Shown here piece after piece: positions 16,627-24,264 of a DNA stretch of 64,000 bases (position 1 is the stretch's first letter; each line of letters begins with the position of its first letter). The notes beneath the pieces are model-generated. The model searched no databases and was not told the DNA's origin. It was given only the letters and a program-made list of their open reading frames with translations. The position numbers were made by a program, and so were the translations under genes. The DNA comes from Leucobacter sp. Ag1. Its GTDB lineage: Bacteria > Actinomycetota > Actinomycetes > Actinomycetales > Microbacteriaceae. The stretch lies in assembly GCF_000980875.1 (NCBI RefSeq), contig NZ_LAYO01000101.1, positions 19,374-83,373 on the forward strand, in the 5' to 3' direction.

Positions 16627-16683
16627 GTGCGAGCGAGGGGAAGGCTGTGAAGCGGCTTCCCCTCGCTGCGGGAAGGAATGAGA

Positions 16684-16718
16684 AAGGGCCGGTGCCGCGA
16701 TCTCTCGCGTCCGGCCCA
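16684..16718 (-). terminator. Terminator at the end of the early operon
   Basis: GGGCCGG at 16686-16692 pairs with CCGGCCC at 16711-16717, with an inner GCGA/TCGC pairing. On the minus strand the stem is followed by TTTCTCATT. It lies directly after the HTH gene that ends at 16720. Confidence 0.75.
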
Positions 16719-16719
16719 C

Positions 16720-16986
16720 TTACTCAACCATGACATTAGGGGGGTTCAGGGTGGGGGCGTCAAGCTCGAGTTGCGGCGGCGTGTCGCCTGTGACCCTGCG
16801 GTTTGCGTCGTTCCTCGCGATCGTGGTTCGGAGCCACTTCAGGAGGGTGGCGTGGTCGACGACGCGCATCCCTTCGTGCCAGCCCATCGGCATGCCGTGC
16901 CTGCGCCAGCGCTTGATGGTGATGACGGAGCGCTTCACCCGGGCGGCTGCCTGGCGGTAGGTGTAGCGTTCCCGGTTCTCGATCAT
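16720..16986 (-). CDS. Small helix-turn-helix protein, excisionase or regulator type
   Basis: An 88-residue protein (MIENRERYTYRQAAARVK) whose ATG overlaps the previous stop as ATGA. Residues 8-55 form a winged helix-turn-helix of the MerR/excisionase type (TYRQAAARVKRSVITIKRW, then GMRVVDHATLLKWL). It is the last gene of the early operon, right before the terminators and the terminase. This place suits a late-gene activator, but it could also bind near att. The C-terminal 30 residues are Pro/Asn-rich. Confidence 0.7.
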   Translation of the reverse strand: MIENRERYTYRQAAARVKRSVITIKRWRRHGMPMGWHEGMRVVDHATLLKWLRTTIARNDANRRVTGDTPPQLELDAPTLNPPNVMVE

Positions 16987-17633
16987 GGGCCTCGTTTCTC
17001 GCGGATCTCGATCTGGTCGACGGGCGCGCCGTCGCGATTCCAGGTGGTCTCGCACTGGTCGCAGCGGTAGCCGGCCAGGCCTTCGGCGTCGTAGACGGGC
17101 TCGATGGTGGCCTCGCCGCATCCGGGGACGGGGCAAGGGCGGGGCCGGTATGCGCGGAAGGTCGGCTCCGCGCGGGGGTACCGGGCCCGCATCTTCCGGA
17201 TGACGTCGACGAGCTGCTCGGGCGCATCGTTGAGGTCGCCGTCGTGCGCGATCTGGTGGGCGGACGCGATGAGGTAGTGCACGATTTCGGTCGAGAGCGC
17301 GAACGCCTCGTCGGGGCGACAGGACGGGAGGCCCTGCACTTCGTCCCGTCCGCGCCATTGTCGTGCGCGTACGGGGCGTGGGGCGGGGTTTCCGGTGCGT
17401 TCCTGCACCTCCTGAGCGAAGAGCACGAGGGTGGCGTAGAGGAGGTCGGCGTCGTCCGCGGCGGAGGCGTTGAACGGGAGCCGGGCCTTCTCCCCGGATC
17501 CGTCGACGACGACCGCGGACGTGTCCTGCGCGCGCACGGTGTGCTCGGCGAGCTCACGCATGTGGAGGACCTGGAACGGGACTTGCGCGAGGTGCCACTC
17601 GAGCCACTCCGTGCGGGACTGCTCAGCCTGCAT
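16983..17633 (-). CDS. Early phage protein with C-terminal zinc ribbon
   Basis: A 216-residue protein. I chose the ATG at 17633 because GGAGG lies 5 nt upstream; a further ATG at 17645 would place the ribosome site inside the gene. The first 170 residues are mostly helical with no known motif. Residues 175-205 contain CPVPGC and, 18 residues later, CDQC, a four-Cys zinc ribbon suggesting DNA or RNA binding. It is coupled to the HTH gene downstream. Confidence 0.7.
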   Translation of the reverse strand: MQAEQSRTEWLEWHLAQVPFQVLHMRELAEHTVRAQDTSAVVVDGSGEKARLPFNASAADDADLLYATLVLFAQEVQERTGNPAPRPVRARQWRGRDEVQGLPSCRPDEAFALSTEIVHYLIASAHQIAHDGDLNDAPEQLVDVIRKMRARYPRAEPTFRAYRPRPCPVPGCGEATIEPVYDAEGLAGYRCDQCETTWNRDGAPVDQIEIREKRGP

Positions 17634-17665
17634 CGGAACCTCCATATCGCGGTCTTTCGGGCCGA

Positions 17666-17671
17666 TATCCT
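17666..17671 (+). promoter_or_regulatory. Putative -10 box of the 56-residue membrane protein
   Basis: TATCCT lies exactly 6 nt before the ATG at 17678. No ribosome site is present. Confidence 0.5.
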
Positions 17672-17677
17672 GGCGCC

Positions 17678-17848
17678 ATGAACAATCCCCTCATGCCGGA
17701 CACGACCCTCGCCTGGGTCCTCACGATCGCCGTCTGGCTTTTCTTCACGATCATCTGGCTCTGGATCCTGTGGGCCATCATCCGGGGCGCGGTCCTTTCC
17801 GCGCTGCGGAAGCACTCGGACGAGATCCGGGAACGCACCCGCGTCTGA
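17678..17848 (+). CDS. 56-residue single-pass membrane protein on the plus strand (candidate moron)
   Basis: A short open frame (MNNPLMPDTTLAWVLTIA) with one long hydrophobic segment at residues 11-40, rich in Trp, Ile and Leu (VWLFFTIIWLWILWAII), and a basic C-terminus (ALRKHSDEIRERTRV). It runs against the early operon in the gap between two minus-strand genes. TATCCT lies 6 nt before the ATG, which suggests a leaderless transcript from a host-type promoter. Such small membrane proteins in prophages often block superinfection or act in toxin systems. Nothing here proves either role. Confidence 0.6.
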   Translation: MNNPLMPDTTLAWVLTIAVWLFFTIIWLWILWAIIRGAVLSALRKHSDEIRERTRV

Positions 17849-17855
17849 CCGAAGC

Positions 17856-18107
17856 TCATCGAGTTTCTCCCTGCCACTCTCGCTGACGCTCGGCTGCGTT
17901 CGCGGAGTCGTCGGGCTCGTAGAGCACCAGGGCGGGCAGCATGGCCTCGTTGAAGGCGGTCATGTACGTGGAGTCCACGCGATGCCAGCGCCGGCCTGGC
18001 GACCATGTGTTGAGCTGCGCCGCGTAGCCGTCGGCGAGGAGCACGACCGTGCCATACGGGAGCGAAGCCTCCTGTTCGGGCGAGGTGATCAGCTTGCGCT
18101 CGCTCAT
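17856..18107 (-). CDS. Small early phage protein
   Basis: An 83-residue protein starting at the ATG at 18107 (MSERKLITSPEQEAS), which overlaps the previous stop as ATGA. The first half is a beta-rich unit (YGTVVLLADGYAAQLN, then W-S-P-G-R-R-W-H-R-V). The C-terminus is charged. No family is recognised. It is the last gene before the plus-strand membrane-protein insert. Confidence 0.65.
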   Translation of the reverse strand: MSERKLITSPEQEASLPYGTVVLLADGYAAQLNTWSPGRRWHRVDSTYMTAFNEAMLPALVLYEPDDSANAAERQREWQGETR

Positions 18108-19225
18108 CGCCCGGTCCCGAACCATTCGTTCTGCCGCTCGAGAATGTTGCTGGTGAGCTCTCTGGCCTCGCGCTCGTAGGAATACTCGGCGTCGTACTCA
18201 GGAACCCAGCGTGCAGCGCTCGACCTGATCACCCTGGCCAGCGCTGGCGCGTTCACCACGGGCGGGACGGCGAGAGCGGGATACCGCTCGAACACGAGTC
18301 CCGCGACGTCGAACAGCTCCCCAGGGCCCGAGATCGCGTACGTCACGCTGATCCCGCACTGTGCGAGCGCACCCTCGATCACCTTGGCAAGAGTCCCACG
18401 CTGCTCCCTGGTCGGCTTCTCGCGGTCGGGGCTCGGCGTTTCCGAGTGCGGCGCACCTCCGCGCCGGAACTCCGGCCGGCCGTGCCACTCGCACTCGGGG
18501 TCGACCTGCTCGGCGAGGAGGCACGGGCAGGTGCCGGTCCACTGCCGGGTCTCGGGCGAGTAGGTCGGCTCGCTCGGCGTGACCGGGGCGAGAATTGGTG
18601 CGATCCGTTCGACCTCGGCGCGACGCTCGCGGTAGTGCTCATCGCTCACCCCTCGATCGCTGGTGTCTGTGTCGCCCTCGATCAGAGCCCAGGTCGCCGC
18701 TTCGATGCGTTCCTCGGGGCTCGGCGTGACCGGGGCGGGTGCGGGCTTGTAGTAGTCGCAGCCCGGCACGTTGCGGTGCGGGCCGAGGTCTCGGCATCCG
18801 CCGCACCGGCCGCTGTCTTGCGCCGGCGCTCCCGCCGCCCCGTGCTTCTGCTCCGCGGTCCGCTCGAGGATCTCGGCGTTCGTGAGTTCGCGGGCGGGTT
18901 CGTTGGCGGCGGACTGTGCCGCTTCGAGTTCCGCGCGAAGGGTCCGCAGCTCGGCCCACTGCCCTTCCTCGCGGGTTGCGACAGCCTCGCTCGGAGTGAC
19001 CGGGGCGACACGAGCAGCCGCGAGAGCAGTGCGCACGAGCTCAGCGTCGCCCGTGGCGGCATCCCGCACAGCCTTGATGTGGTCCGAGCCCTTTGGGACG
19101 AGCACGGTCGCACCTGCCGACAGGATGGCCTGGTTCGCAAGGCGGTCGAGGGCGTTGAACACCAGCTCGTGCTGGTAGTCGGTGAGGTCGCCCGGTAGGG
19201 CCGGGGTCTCAGGCGTGGTCGTCAT
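18104..19225 (-). CDS. Modular early phage protein with repeated PVTPSxE linkers
   Basis: A 373-residue protein (MTTTPETPALPGDLTDY) built from short blocks separated by near-identical linkers: VAPVTPSEAVATREE near 75, PAPVTPSPEERIEAATW near 165 and LAPVTPSEPTYSPE near 215. Between them are a helical N-terminal block, a Cys cluster (GRCGGCRDLG, then CDYY), an acidic block and a second Cys pair (CPCLLAEQVDPECEW). The C-terminal 100 residues are a separate helical domain. No enzyme motif is visible. The mosaic structure suggests fused small phage modules; many actinophages have such composite proteins in this region. Confidence 0.65.
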   Translation of the reverse strand: MTTTPETPALPGDLTDYQHELVFNALDRLANQAILSAGATVLVPKGSDHIKAVRDAATGDAELVRTALAAARVAPVTPSEAVATREEGQWAELRTLRAELEAAQSAANEPARELTNAEILERTAEQKHGAAGAPAQDSGRCGGCRDLGPHRNVPGCDYYKPAPAPVTPSPEERIEAATWALIEGDTDTSDRGVSDEHYRERRAEVERIAPILAPVTPSEPTYSPETRQWTGTCPCLLAEQVDPECEWHGRPEFRRGGAPHSETPSPDREKPTREQRGTLAKVIEGALAQCGISVTYAISGPGELFDVAGLVFERYPALAVPPVVNAPALARVIRSSAARWVPEYDAEYSYEREARELTSNILERQNEWFGTGR

Positions 19226-19439
19226 GGTCAGTGGTCCTTTCGACCGGCGCGACGATGATCGCGCGCGTCTTGAGCGTGTTGGTCAGGTAGTCGGCCTCGG
19301 CATCGCTGATGAACTCGGCGAGGGCGATGAATTGGGGACCGGGCACGAGGAGTCCGAGCCACGGCTTCGTATGCCCGGGCAGGCGGCGGGCTTGCAGGGA
19401 GATACCGTTGCCGAGGTCGAACGTGAATCCGTCAGCCAC
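19209..19439 (-). CDS. Small early phage protein
   Basis: A 76-residue protein with a GTG start at 19439 (VADGFTFDLGNGISLQ) and GAGGAGG about 6 nt upstream. It overlaps both neighbours by 8-17 bp. The sequence is beta-rich with a conserved-looking G-H-T-K-P-W-L-G-L-L-V centre and ends in D-D-H-A. The longer open frame upstream lies inside the previous gene and is not supported. The function is unknown. Confidence 0.65.
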   Translation of the reverse strand: MADGFTFDLGNGISLQARRLPGHTKPWLGLLVPGPQFIALAEFISDAEADYLTNTLKTRAIIVAPVERTTDHDDHA

Positions 19440-19761
19440 GGGGCACCTCCTCGACGGGCTCCCACGGGCCAGCCGGACGCCGGCGCACGATCTCCATGTC
19501 CTGTCGCTTCGCCATCCACCCGACGGCACTGAGCAGGAGCTCTCGGGTCGGATGGGTGTAGCTCCACGGCTCGTCCTCACCGCTCTCGCGCATCGCGTAC
19601 TCCCAGTCGTCGTCTCCCGGCAGCGCGGCCTCGAGAGCGGCGAGCACAGCTTCGAGGTCCTCGGTCACCACGTTGACCCGGACATCGTGGATGCCCGAAT
19701 TCGCGACTCTCAGCCGCAAGTTGTCGATGTGCTTGCGCACGTGCTTCTCGTCACCGGCCAT
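19432..19761 (-). CDS. Small early phage protein
   Basis: A 109-residue protein starting at the ATG at 19761 (MAGDEKHVRKHIDNLR), 11 bp inside the previous gene. The sequence is an alpha/beta domain with an acidic centre (LPGDDDWEYAMRESGED) and a basic C-terminus (RRRPAGPWEP). It has no known motif. It is coupled in the chain of small early genes between 17856 and 20314. Confidence 0.62.
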   Translation of the reverse strand: MAGDEKHVRKHIDNLRLRVANSGIHDVRVNVVTEDLEAVLAALEAALPGDDDWEYAMRESGEDEPWSYTHPTRELLLSAVGWMAKRQDMEIVRRRPAGPWEPVEEVPRG

Positions 19762-20062
19762 CAGGGGCCACCTCCTCTGCGCGGTACGGGTTCTCTGCAA
19801 GCACACGCATGACCTCCATGAACGCGCCCTCCTCGGAGGTCTCGTTCGGGCCGAGCGGCTGTAGATCGAATCCGCCCTGCCCGGTCTCCGGGTTTGCCCA
19901 GTGCGGGATCCCGCGGATAGCGGCGCGCGCGTCGTCCCACGCCTTCTCGGCGGCGGCGCGACGCTCCTGAGCGAGGAACTCCTCGACCTCGGCTTCGTTC
20001 TGGATCCGCTCACCGAGGAGCGAAACCACTTCGTCTCTGGTGAGCCCTGGTCCTTCGGGCAT
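19751..20062 (-). CDS. Small early phage protein
   Basis: A 103-residue protein (MPEGPGLTRDEVVSLL), with AAGGAG 7 nt before the ATG. It begins with a helix, followed by a charged coiled-coil region (EVEEFLAQERRAAAEKAWDD) and a Pro/Gly-rich centre. No family is recognised. It overlaps the next gene by 11 bp, which implies joint translation. Confidence 0.65.
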   Translation of the reverse strand: MPEGPGLTRDEVVSLLGERIQNEAEVEEFLAQERRAAAEKAWDDARAAIRGIPHWANPETGQGGFDLQPLGPNETSEEGAFMEVMRVLAENPYRAEEVAPDGR

Positions 20063-20077
20063 GGTGTTCTCCTTCGT

Positions 20078-20314
20078 TCAGGCGTCGACGGTCGCGCCGA
20101 CGTACAGGGGTTGGGGCGGCGTCTGGATCTCCCAGCCGCCGCGGTACGGGGCCGTCGTGACGGCCGGGGTCGCGCGGCCGGGCGCCGGGACGATCTCGAC
20201 CCGGTCGACGGTGCGCGAGGCCAGCAGCGCGCCCGCGACGTACGCGAGCACGAGGCAGGCGAGCACGAGCACGACGAGCAGCAGCCGAACAGCGAGCGTG
20301 CGGCGAGCGGTCAC
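20078..20314 (-). CDS. Single-pass membrane protein
   Basis: A 78-residue protein with a GTG start at 20314 overlapping the methyltransferase stop (GTGA). A basic start (TARRT) is followed by a hydrophobic segment at residues 8-32 (VRLLLVVLVLACLVLAYVA), then a polar outside tail rich in Thr and Pro. It is co-transcribed with the methyltransferase and has no own promoter that I can see. Confidence 0.65.
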   Translation of the reverse strand: MTARRTLAVRLLLVVLVLACLVLAYVAGALLASRTVDRVEIVPAPGRATPAVTTAPYRGGWEIQTPPQPLYVGATVDA

Positions 20315-21552
20315 AGCAGCGCTCCGAACAAGGTCTGCTGGTGCGGCTTCCCGAGCCGCTTCTCGATCAAGGGAATGTGGGTGCCGTCCTCGTCGAGCTC
20401 GATCCCGATCGCGTTGAACCCCTCGACGACCGCGGCCTCGAGCGTGGTCCCGGATCCCGCGAACGGTTCGAGCACGGTCCCGCCGGGCGGGGTCACGAGC
20501 GTCACGAGGTACCGCATCAGGGTCAGAGGCTTCACGGTCGCGTGCTGGTGGCCGTCGACCACGGGGCGCTCGTCCCGTCCGGCCTTCGAGACGTAGAAGA
20601 ACCGCGACCCACCGCCCGAGTCGCCGTAGGTGTCGCCCGAGGTCGCGAGATCCTGCTGACGTCCATAGACAGGGCTGCCGGGCGACTGCCGCCGCGTACC
20701 CGCCCTCATCTGGCCCGAATGCAGGGTGCCCGTCTGCCGGTCGAGCTCGGCCGCCTGCGACTCGTCGAAGATCACATTCGCCGGGAAGCGGCCCGCCTCG
20801 CTGCCATTCTGTCCAGCCGTCGGGGTCCAGCCGTCGTCATTCAGGATCCCGAAGTCCTGGCTAGTACGGAGGCGGATCGTGCTTTCTGAACCGATGCGGC
20901 CGGCGTCGATGTTCAGGGCGCCGGTGCCATAGGCGAGCACGTTCGCCGCCACCGTCCCCTCGAGCGGCTTCCGGGCGACCACGACCGGCTCGAAGGCAGG
21001 CTTGAGCGCTGTGCCCCAGCCTTCCCACTGCTGCGCGGTCTCGGAGAGCTCGAGTACGTGCTCGTTCAGGCCCGTGTCGCGTCGCCCAGCACCGTCGCGG
21101 TTCCCCTGCACGCCCGAGGGGCGGTAGGCGTCGCCCATCGTCGCCCGGCGGATCGCACCGGAGTTGGAGCCGTGCCCACTTTCGAGTCCAGCGATCGCCT
21201 TCGCGACGTTCATCGACTTCGGGAACCCCTGCCCGTACAGCCACGCGATGTTGTCTCGGATCTCGAGCCCGGCGTCCTCGATCGCGACCGCGACTCGATG
21301 CCAGGTGCGGGTGCCGCCGAACACGAGCGCGTGCCCGCCCGGTTTCAACACCCGGAACGCCTGCGCCCACACCTCGGGGTCGTACGCGATCCCGGACGAG
21401 TCCCAGCCCTTGCCCATGAAGCCGAGCTCGTAGGGCGGGTCCGTGACGATCGCGTCGACCGAGTTGTCGGGCAGGCCGGCCATGACTTCGCGGCAGTCGC
21501 CGCGGTACAGGGTCACGGGGCCGTGCTCGAATGCGGGAGTCATGATGCCCAT
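20311..21552 (-). CDS. Orphan phage DNA methyltransferase (N6-adenine or N4-cytosine, beta class)
   Basis: A 413-residue enzyme that methylates an exocyclic amino group with S-adenosylmethionine. The catalytic motif TDPPYELGF is at 37-45, and the SAM-binding motif PFAGSGTTLEAA lies near the C-terminus (about 363-374). Catalytic before SAM motif is the beta-class order. The target-recognition region lies between them. The start at 21552 (MGIMTPAFEHG) has GGAG 8 nt upstream; the ATG at 21543 is an alternative. No restriction endonuclease gene is adjacent, so the likely role is protecting phage DNA from host restriction or regulating gene expression. Confidence 0.87.
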   Translation of the reverse strand: MGIMTPAFEHGPVTLYRGDCREVMAGLPDNSVDAIVTDPPYELGFMGKGWDSSGIAYDPEVWAQAFRVLKPGGHALVFGGTRTWHRVAVAIEDAGLEIRDNIAWLYGQGFPKSMNVAKAIAGLESGHGSNSGAIRRATMGDAYRPSGVQGNRDGAGRRDTGLNEHVLELSETAQQWEGWGTALKPAFEPVVVARKPLEGTVAANVLAYGTGALNIDAGRIGSESTIRLRTSQDFGILNDDGWTPTAGQNGSEAGRFPANVIFDESQAAELDRQTGTLHSGQMRAGTRRQSPGSPVYGRQQDLATSGDTYGDSGGGSRFFYVSKAGRDERPVVDGHQHATVKPLTLMRYLVTLVTPPGGTVLEPFAGSGTTLEAAVVEGFNAIGIELDEDGTHIPLIEKRLGKPHQQTLFGALL

Positions 21553-21839
21553 GCGAGTCGCTCCGATCTTGGGACGACGGAGAGGCAGTCGCGGCAGAGC
21601 TGCAGGATGCGTTCGCCTTCTGGCATGTCGATGCCGCAGCGGTCGCACGGCTGCTTCGGCCGGTGCTTGGTCTCCCCGAGAGACGGGGAAGGCGGCGCCT
21701 GGATTGGCGCCGCCTTCGGGGTGATGGGTGGGAGGGTGCCCTCCCTGCGTGCTTTCGAGTAGTGCGACCAGCACATGCCTCGGGCGCGCGCGATCTCGGT
21801 GCACCTGCCCTGGATGCAGCGCACCTGGCGGCGGCTCAA
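21540..21839 (-). CDS. Cys-rich zinc-binding phage protein
   Basis: A 99-residue protein with a rare TTG start at 21839 that overlaps the previous stop (TTGA). The N-terminal block has CIQGRCTEIARARGMCWSHY, a Cys-Cys-Cys-His pattern of a short zinc finger seen in many phage proteins. The C-terminal block has CDRC and CRDC 17 residues apart, a second four-Cys site. The Pro-rich linker between them includes APIQAPPSPSLG. It probably binds DNA or RNA. It overlaps the methyltransferase start by 13 bp. Confidence 0.7.
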   Translation of the reverse strand: MSRRQVRCIQGRCTEIARARGMCWSHYSKARREGTLPPITPKAAPIQAPPSPSLGETKHRPKQPCDRCGIDMPEGERILQLCRDCLSVVPRSERLAWAS

Positions 21840-22081
21840 AAGACCACCTCGCCGAGGTCGGTGCGGATGGTCGCGGCCTCCATGCGGTCGCGGCGGTCGT
21901 CGATCATCTGCTCGAGGCTGGCCTCGGCGGTCGCGGCGGCGTTGATGAGTTCGTTCGCGAGGTCCCGGGCCTGCTGCGGGGAGTATGACCAGACCTTGCG
22001 GGTCTGGGCGAGCTCCACGCGGTAGTCGTCGTCGATGGTCACGGCCGCGACTTCGACGGTGAGGAGTTCCTGGATTGCCAT
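21836..22081 (-). CDS. Small early phage protein
   Basis: An 81-residue protein (MAIQELLTVEVAAVTIDDD), with AGGAGG 6 nt before the ATG. Residues 35-75 form a helix pair (QQARDLANELINAAATAEA, then EQMIDDRRDRME). No family is recognised. It lies 12 nt after the SSB stop and shares its last bases with the TTG start of the zinc-finger gene. Confidence 0.65.
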   Translation of the reverse strand: MAIQELLTVEVAAVTIDDDYRVELAQTRKVWSYSPQQARDLANELINAAATAEASLEQMIDDRRDRMEAATIRTDLGEVVF

Positions 22082-22093
22082 GGTGTTCGCCTC

Positions 22094-22603
22094 CTAGAAG
22101 GGCTGCTCGTCGTCGAACCCGCCGGTCGGCTGGGTCCAGTCGCTCTGCCCCTGGGGCTGGCCGAAGCCGCCGCCCTGGGTCTGCCCATAAGCGGGCTGGG
22201 TGCCGTTGCCGGTGCGGGCGTAGCCGCCGCCGGCGGGCCCGGCTCCGGCGCGGGTGATCGACGCGGTCGACCAGCGCAGCGTCGGCCCGACCTCCTCCAC
22301 CTCGAGGTCGAGGGAGGTGCGCTGCTGCCCGTCCTTCTCGTACGTGTGCTGCGTGAGGCGGCCCTGCACGATCACGCGCGTCCCCTTCGTGAGGGACGCG
22401 GCGATGTTGTCCGCGTACTCGCCGAACGCTCGGCAGCCAAGGAACAGCGGCTCGCCGTCCGACCAGTCACCCGACTGGCGATCGCGAACTCTGGGTGTCG
22501 ACGCGATGCGGAACGAGACCCACGACTTGCCCGCCTGCGAGACCCGGGCTTCGGGATCCGCGACGAGGTTTCCAACAACGGTGATGAGCGGCTCTCCGGC
22601 CAT
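22094..22603 (-). CDS. ssb: Single-stranded DNA-binding protein
   Basis: A 169-residue phage SSB (MAGEPLITVVGNLVADPE). The N-terminal 110 residues form the OB fold: GNLVADPEARVSQAGKSW, then FRIAST and GTRVIVQGRLTQ, the usual SSB signatures. The C-terminal tail is Gly/Gln/Pro-rich and ends DDEQPF, the acidic tip that recruits replication proteins. It lies 3 nt after the helicase gene and coats single-stranded DNA during replication and RecT-driven recombination. Confidence 0.93.
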   Translation of the reverse strand: MAGEPLITVVGNLVADPEARVSQAGKSWVSFRIASTPRVRDRQSGDWSDGEPLFLGCRAFGEYADNIAASLTKGTRVIVQGRLTQHTYEKDGQQRTSLDLEVEEVGPTLRWSTASITRAGAGPAGGGYARTGNGTQPAYGQTQGGGFGQPQGQSDWTQPTGGFDDEQPF

Positions 22604-22606
22604 GAT

Positions 22607-23923
22607 CTATACCTCTCCCGGCTCGATGAGAGCCGTGGACTCGATGTCTTTCTGAACGATGCGGGCGTACTCGCCCTGGAATCGCAGGGTCCGGCTGGCC
22701 TTGTCGCCCTGCCGGTTCTTCGCGACGATGAACTCGATGTCGCTCGTCTCGACGGTCTTGCCCTGGATCTTCTTGCTGACGCGGTGCATGAGCACCACCG
22801 CGTCGGAGGCGTGCTCGAGGCCCGCCGAGCCGCGCAGGTCCGAGATGAGCGGGCGCGGGTTCGGGCGGCCGACGCTGTCTCGGTTGAGCTGCTCGAGGAT
22901 GAGCACCGAGCAGCCGAGCTCTTTCGCGAGCTGCTTCCCGGCGTTCGCCCAGTCCTCGAGGTCCTGCTGCCGCGACCGCGACCCGGGCGGGGACTTCACC
23001 AGGCCGAGGTAGTCGATGACGATCAGCCCGAGGTCGCCCTTGCGGTGCAGGGCGCGGGCGAACCCGACGGCGTCCTCCCAGCGGGCGCCGGGCCGGTCGT
23101 ACACCTCGAGCGGGAGGCTCTTGATCGCGGCCTCCGCCTCGTCGAACGACGCCCACCCGTCCTCCGAGAGCTGGTGGTACTGCAACGCCGACTGGTGGAT
23201 GCCCTTCATCATCGACGCGAGCCGCTTCAGCAGATCCTTCTCGGTCATCTCGAGCGACACGTACCCGACGCGCTTTCCGACCTCGGCGAGGTGGAGGGCG
23301 AGCTGCAAGCCGAAGATCGACTTGCCGCCGCCCGACCGCGCGGCGACCGTGTAGAGCGCGCCGGGCCGGACGCCGCCGATCATCGCGTTGAGCGACGGCC
23401 ACGGCGTCGGCGTGAACGGCGTCTGCGAGCGCATCTCCTCGCGGACCTCGTCGAACACGGACCCGATGGGGCGGGACTGCCGAAGCGTCCCGCCCCGCAG
23501 CTCGTCGAGCAGCGCAGAGGCCTTCTCGACGATGTCGCCCTCGCTGTCACCCGCGGCGGCGAGCGCCTGGATCCCGATCGCGGCCTCCGCGAGCCGGCGC
23601 CGTTCGCCGTGGCGCCGCACGATCTCCGCATACTGCGGGACCTGGTAGCCGTACGCGCCGAGCCCGTTGAGCTCGTGTGCGTACGTCGCGTCGACCTCGT
23701 GCGTGCGGCCGGCGGCGACGAGCCGGTCGTTCACCGAGATCGGCGTCACCGCGTGCCCTCGGTCCGCGACCTCGCACATCGTCGCCCAGAGGGACGCGTT
23801 GCGGGGGACCGCGAAGTCGGACTCGCGCACGACCTGCCGCGCCTCCCAGATCCGGGACGGCTCGGCGAAGATCGCACCGATCAGGAACCCCTCGGTCGCG
23901 GAGTCGTACTGGATCTCGTTCAC
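22607..23923 (-). CDS. DnaB-like replicative helicase
   Basis: A 438-residue hexameric helicase. Residues 1-110 are the DnaB N-terminal domain (SATEGFLIGAIFAEPS). The RecA-like core starts near 175, with Walker A AARSGGGKS around 197-205, GYVSLEMTEKDLL, Walker B LIVIDYL and the Gln-switch segment VLILEQLNRD. The C-terminal SDLRGSAGLEHASDAVVLMHR is the family arginine-finger region. The GTG start at 23923 overlaps the previous stop. It unwinds DNA at the phage fork and would be loaded by the upstream proteins. Confidence 0.92.
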   Translation of the reverse strand: MNEIQYDSATEGFLIGAIFAEPSRIWEARQVVRESDFAVPRNASLWATMCEVADRGHAVTPISVNDRLVAAGRTHEVDATYAHELNGLGAYGYQVPQYAEIVRRHGERRRLAEAAIGIQALAAAGDSEGDIVEKASALLDELRGGTLRQSRPIGSVFDEVREEMRSQTPFTPTPWPSLNAMIGGVRPGALYTVAARSGGGKSIFGLQLALHLAEVGKRVGYVSLEMTEKDLLKRLASMMKGIHQSALQYHQLSEDGWASFDEAEAAIKSLPLEVYDRPGARWEDAVGFARALHRKGDLGLIVIDYLGLVKSPPGSRSRQQDLEDWANAGKQLAKELGCSVLILEQLNRDSVGRPNPRPLISDLRGSAGLEHASDAVVLMHRVSKKIQGKTVETSDIEFIVAKNRQGDKASRTLRFQGEYARIVQKDIESTALIEPGEV

Positions 23924-24264
23924 TGCTCTCCTCCCTCGATGTGATCGACGACGTCGGCCGGCATGACCGGGTAGCGCGAGCGCCGGTAGTGCTCAGTGAT
24001 CGCGGCCCTCGCGTCCTCGATCACGACGCCCTCGAGCGCCGCGAACCATGCATCGGCCTCGAACCGGCCACGCTCCCGCCCGTCGAACCCCGCCGCCCAG
24101 GTGAGGAGCGCGAGAGCATGGCTCGGCTCCGTTATCCGGGGACGGCGATCTGACGCGTTGGGAACGGCCTGGGTGATCGCCTGCCCGGCGCGGGCCTGAT
24201 CGCCGTCCGTGGCCCCCATGGCGGCACGCTGCGCATGCGTCAGCGGATCACTGGGAGAGCTCAC
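23920..24264 (-). CDS. Putative helicase loader or replication accessory protein
   Basis: A 114-residue protein with a GTG start at 24264 (VSSPSDPLTHAQRAAMG). The C-terminal part has HALALLTWAAGFDGRERG, then DAWFAALEG, then AAITEHYRRSRYPVMPADV. This pattern is shared by many actinophage proteins coded just before a DnaB-like helicase. It overlaps the initiator gene by 17 bp and the helicase by 4 bp. The loader role is inference from place and length. Confidence 0.65.
   Translation of the reverse strand: MSSPSDPLTHAQRAAMGATDGDQARAGQAITQAVPNASDRRPRITEPSHALALLTWAAGFDGRERGRFEADAWFAALEGVVIEDARAAITEHYRRSRYPVMPADVVDHIEGGEQ

Noticed and set aside
20311..21552. Part of a restriction-modification system
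   Set aside because: No endonuclease gene is adjacent. The HNH gene at 24994 is separated by seven genes and lies in the replication module.
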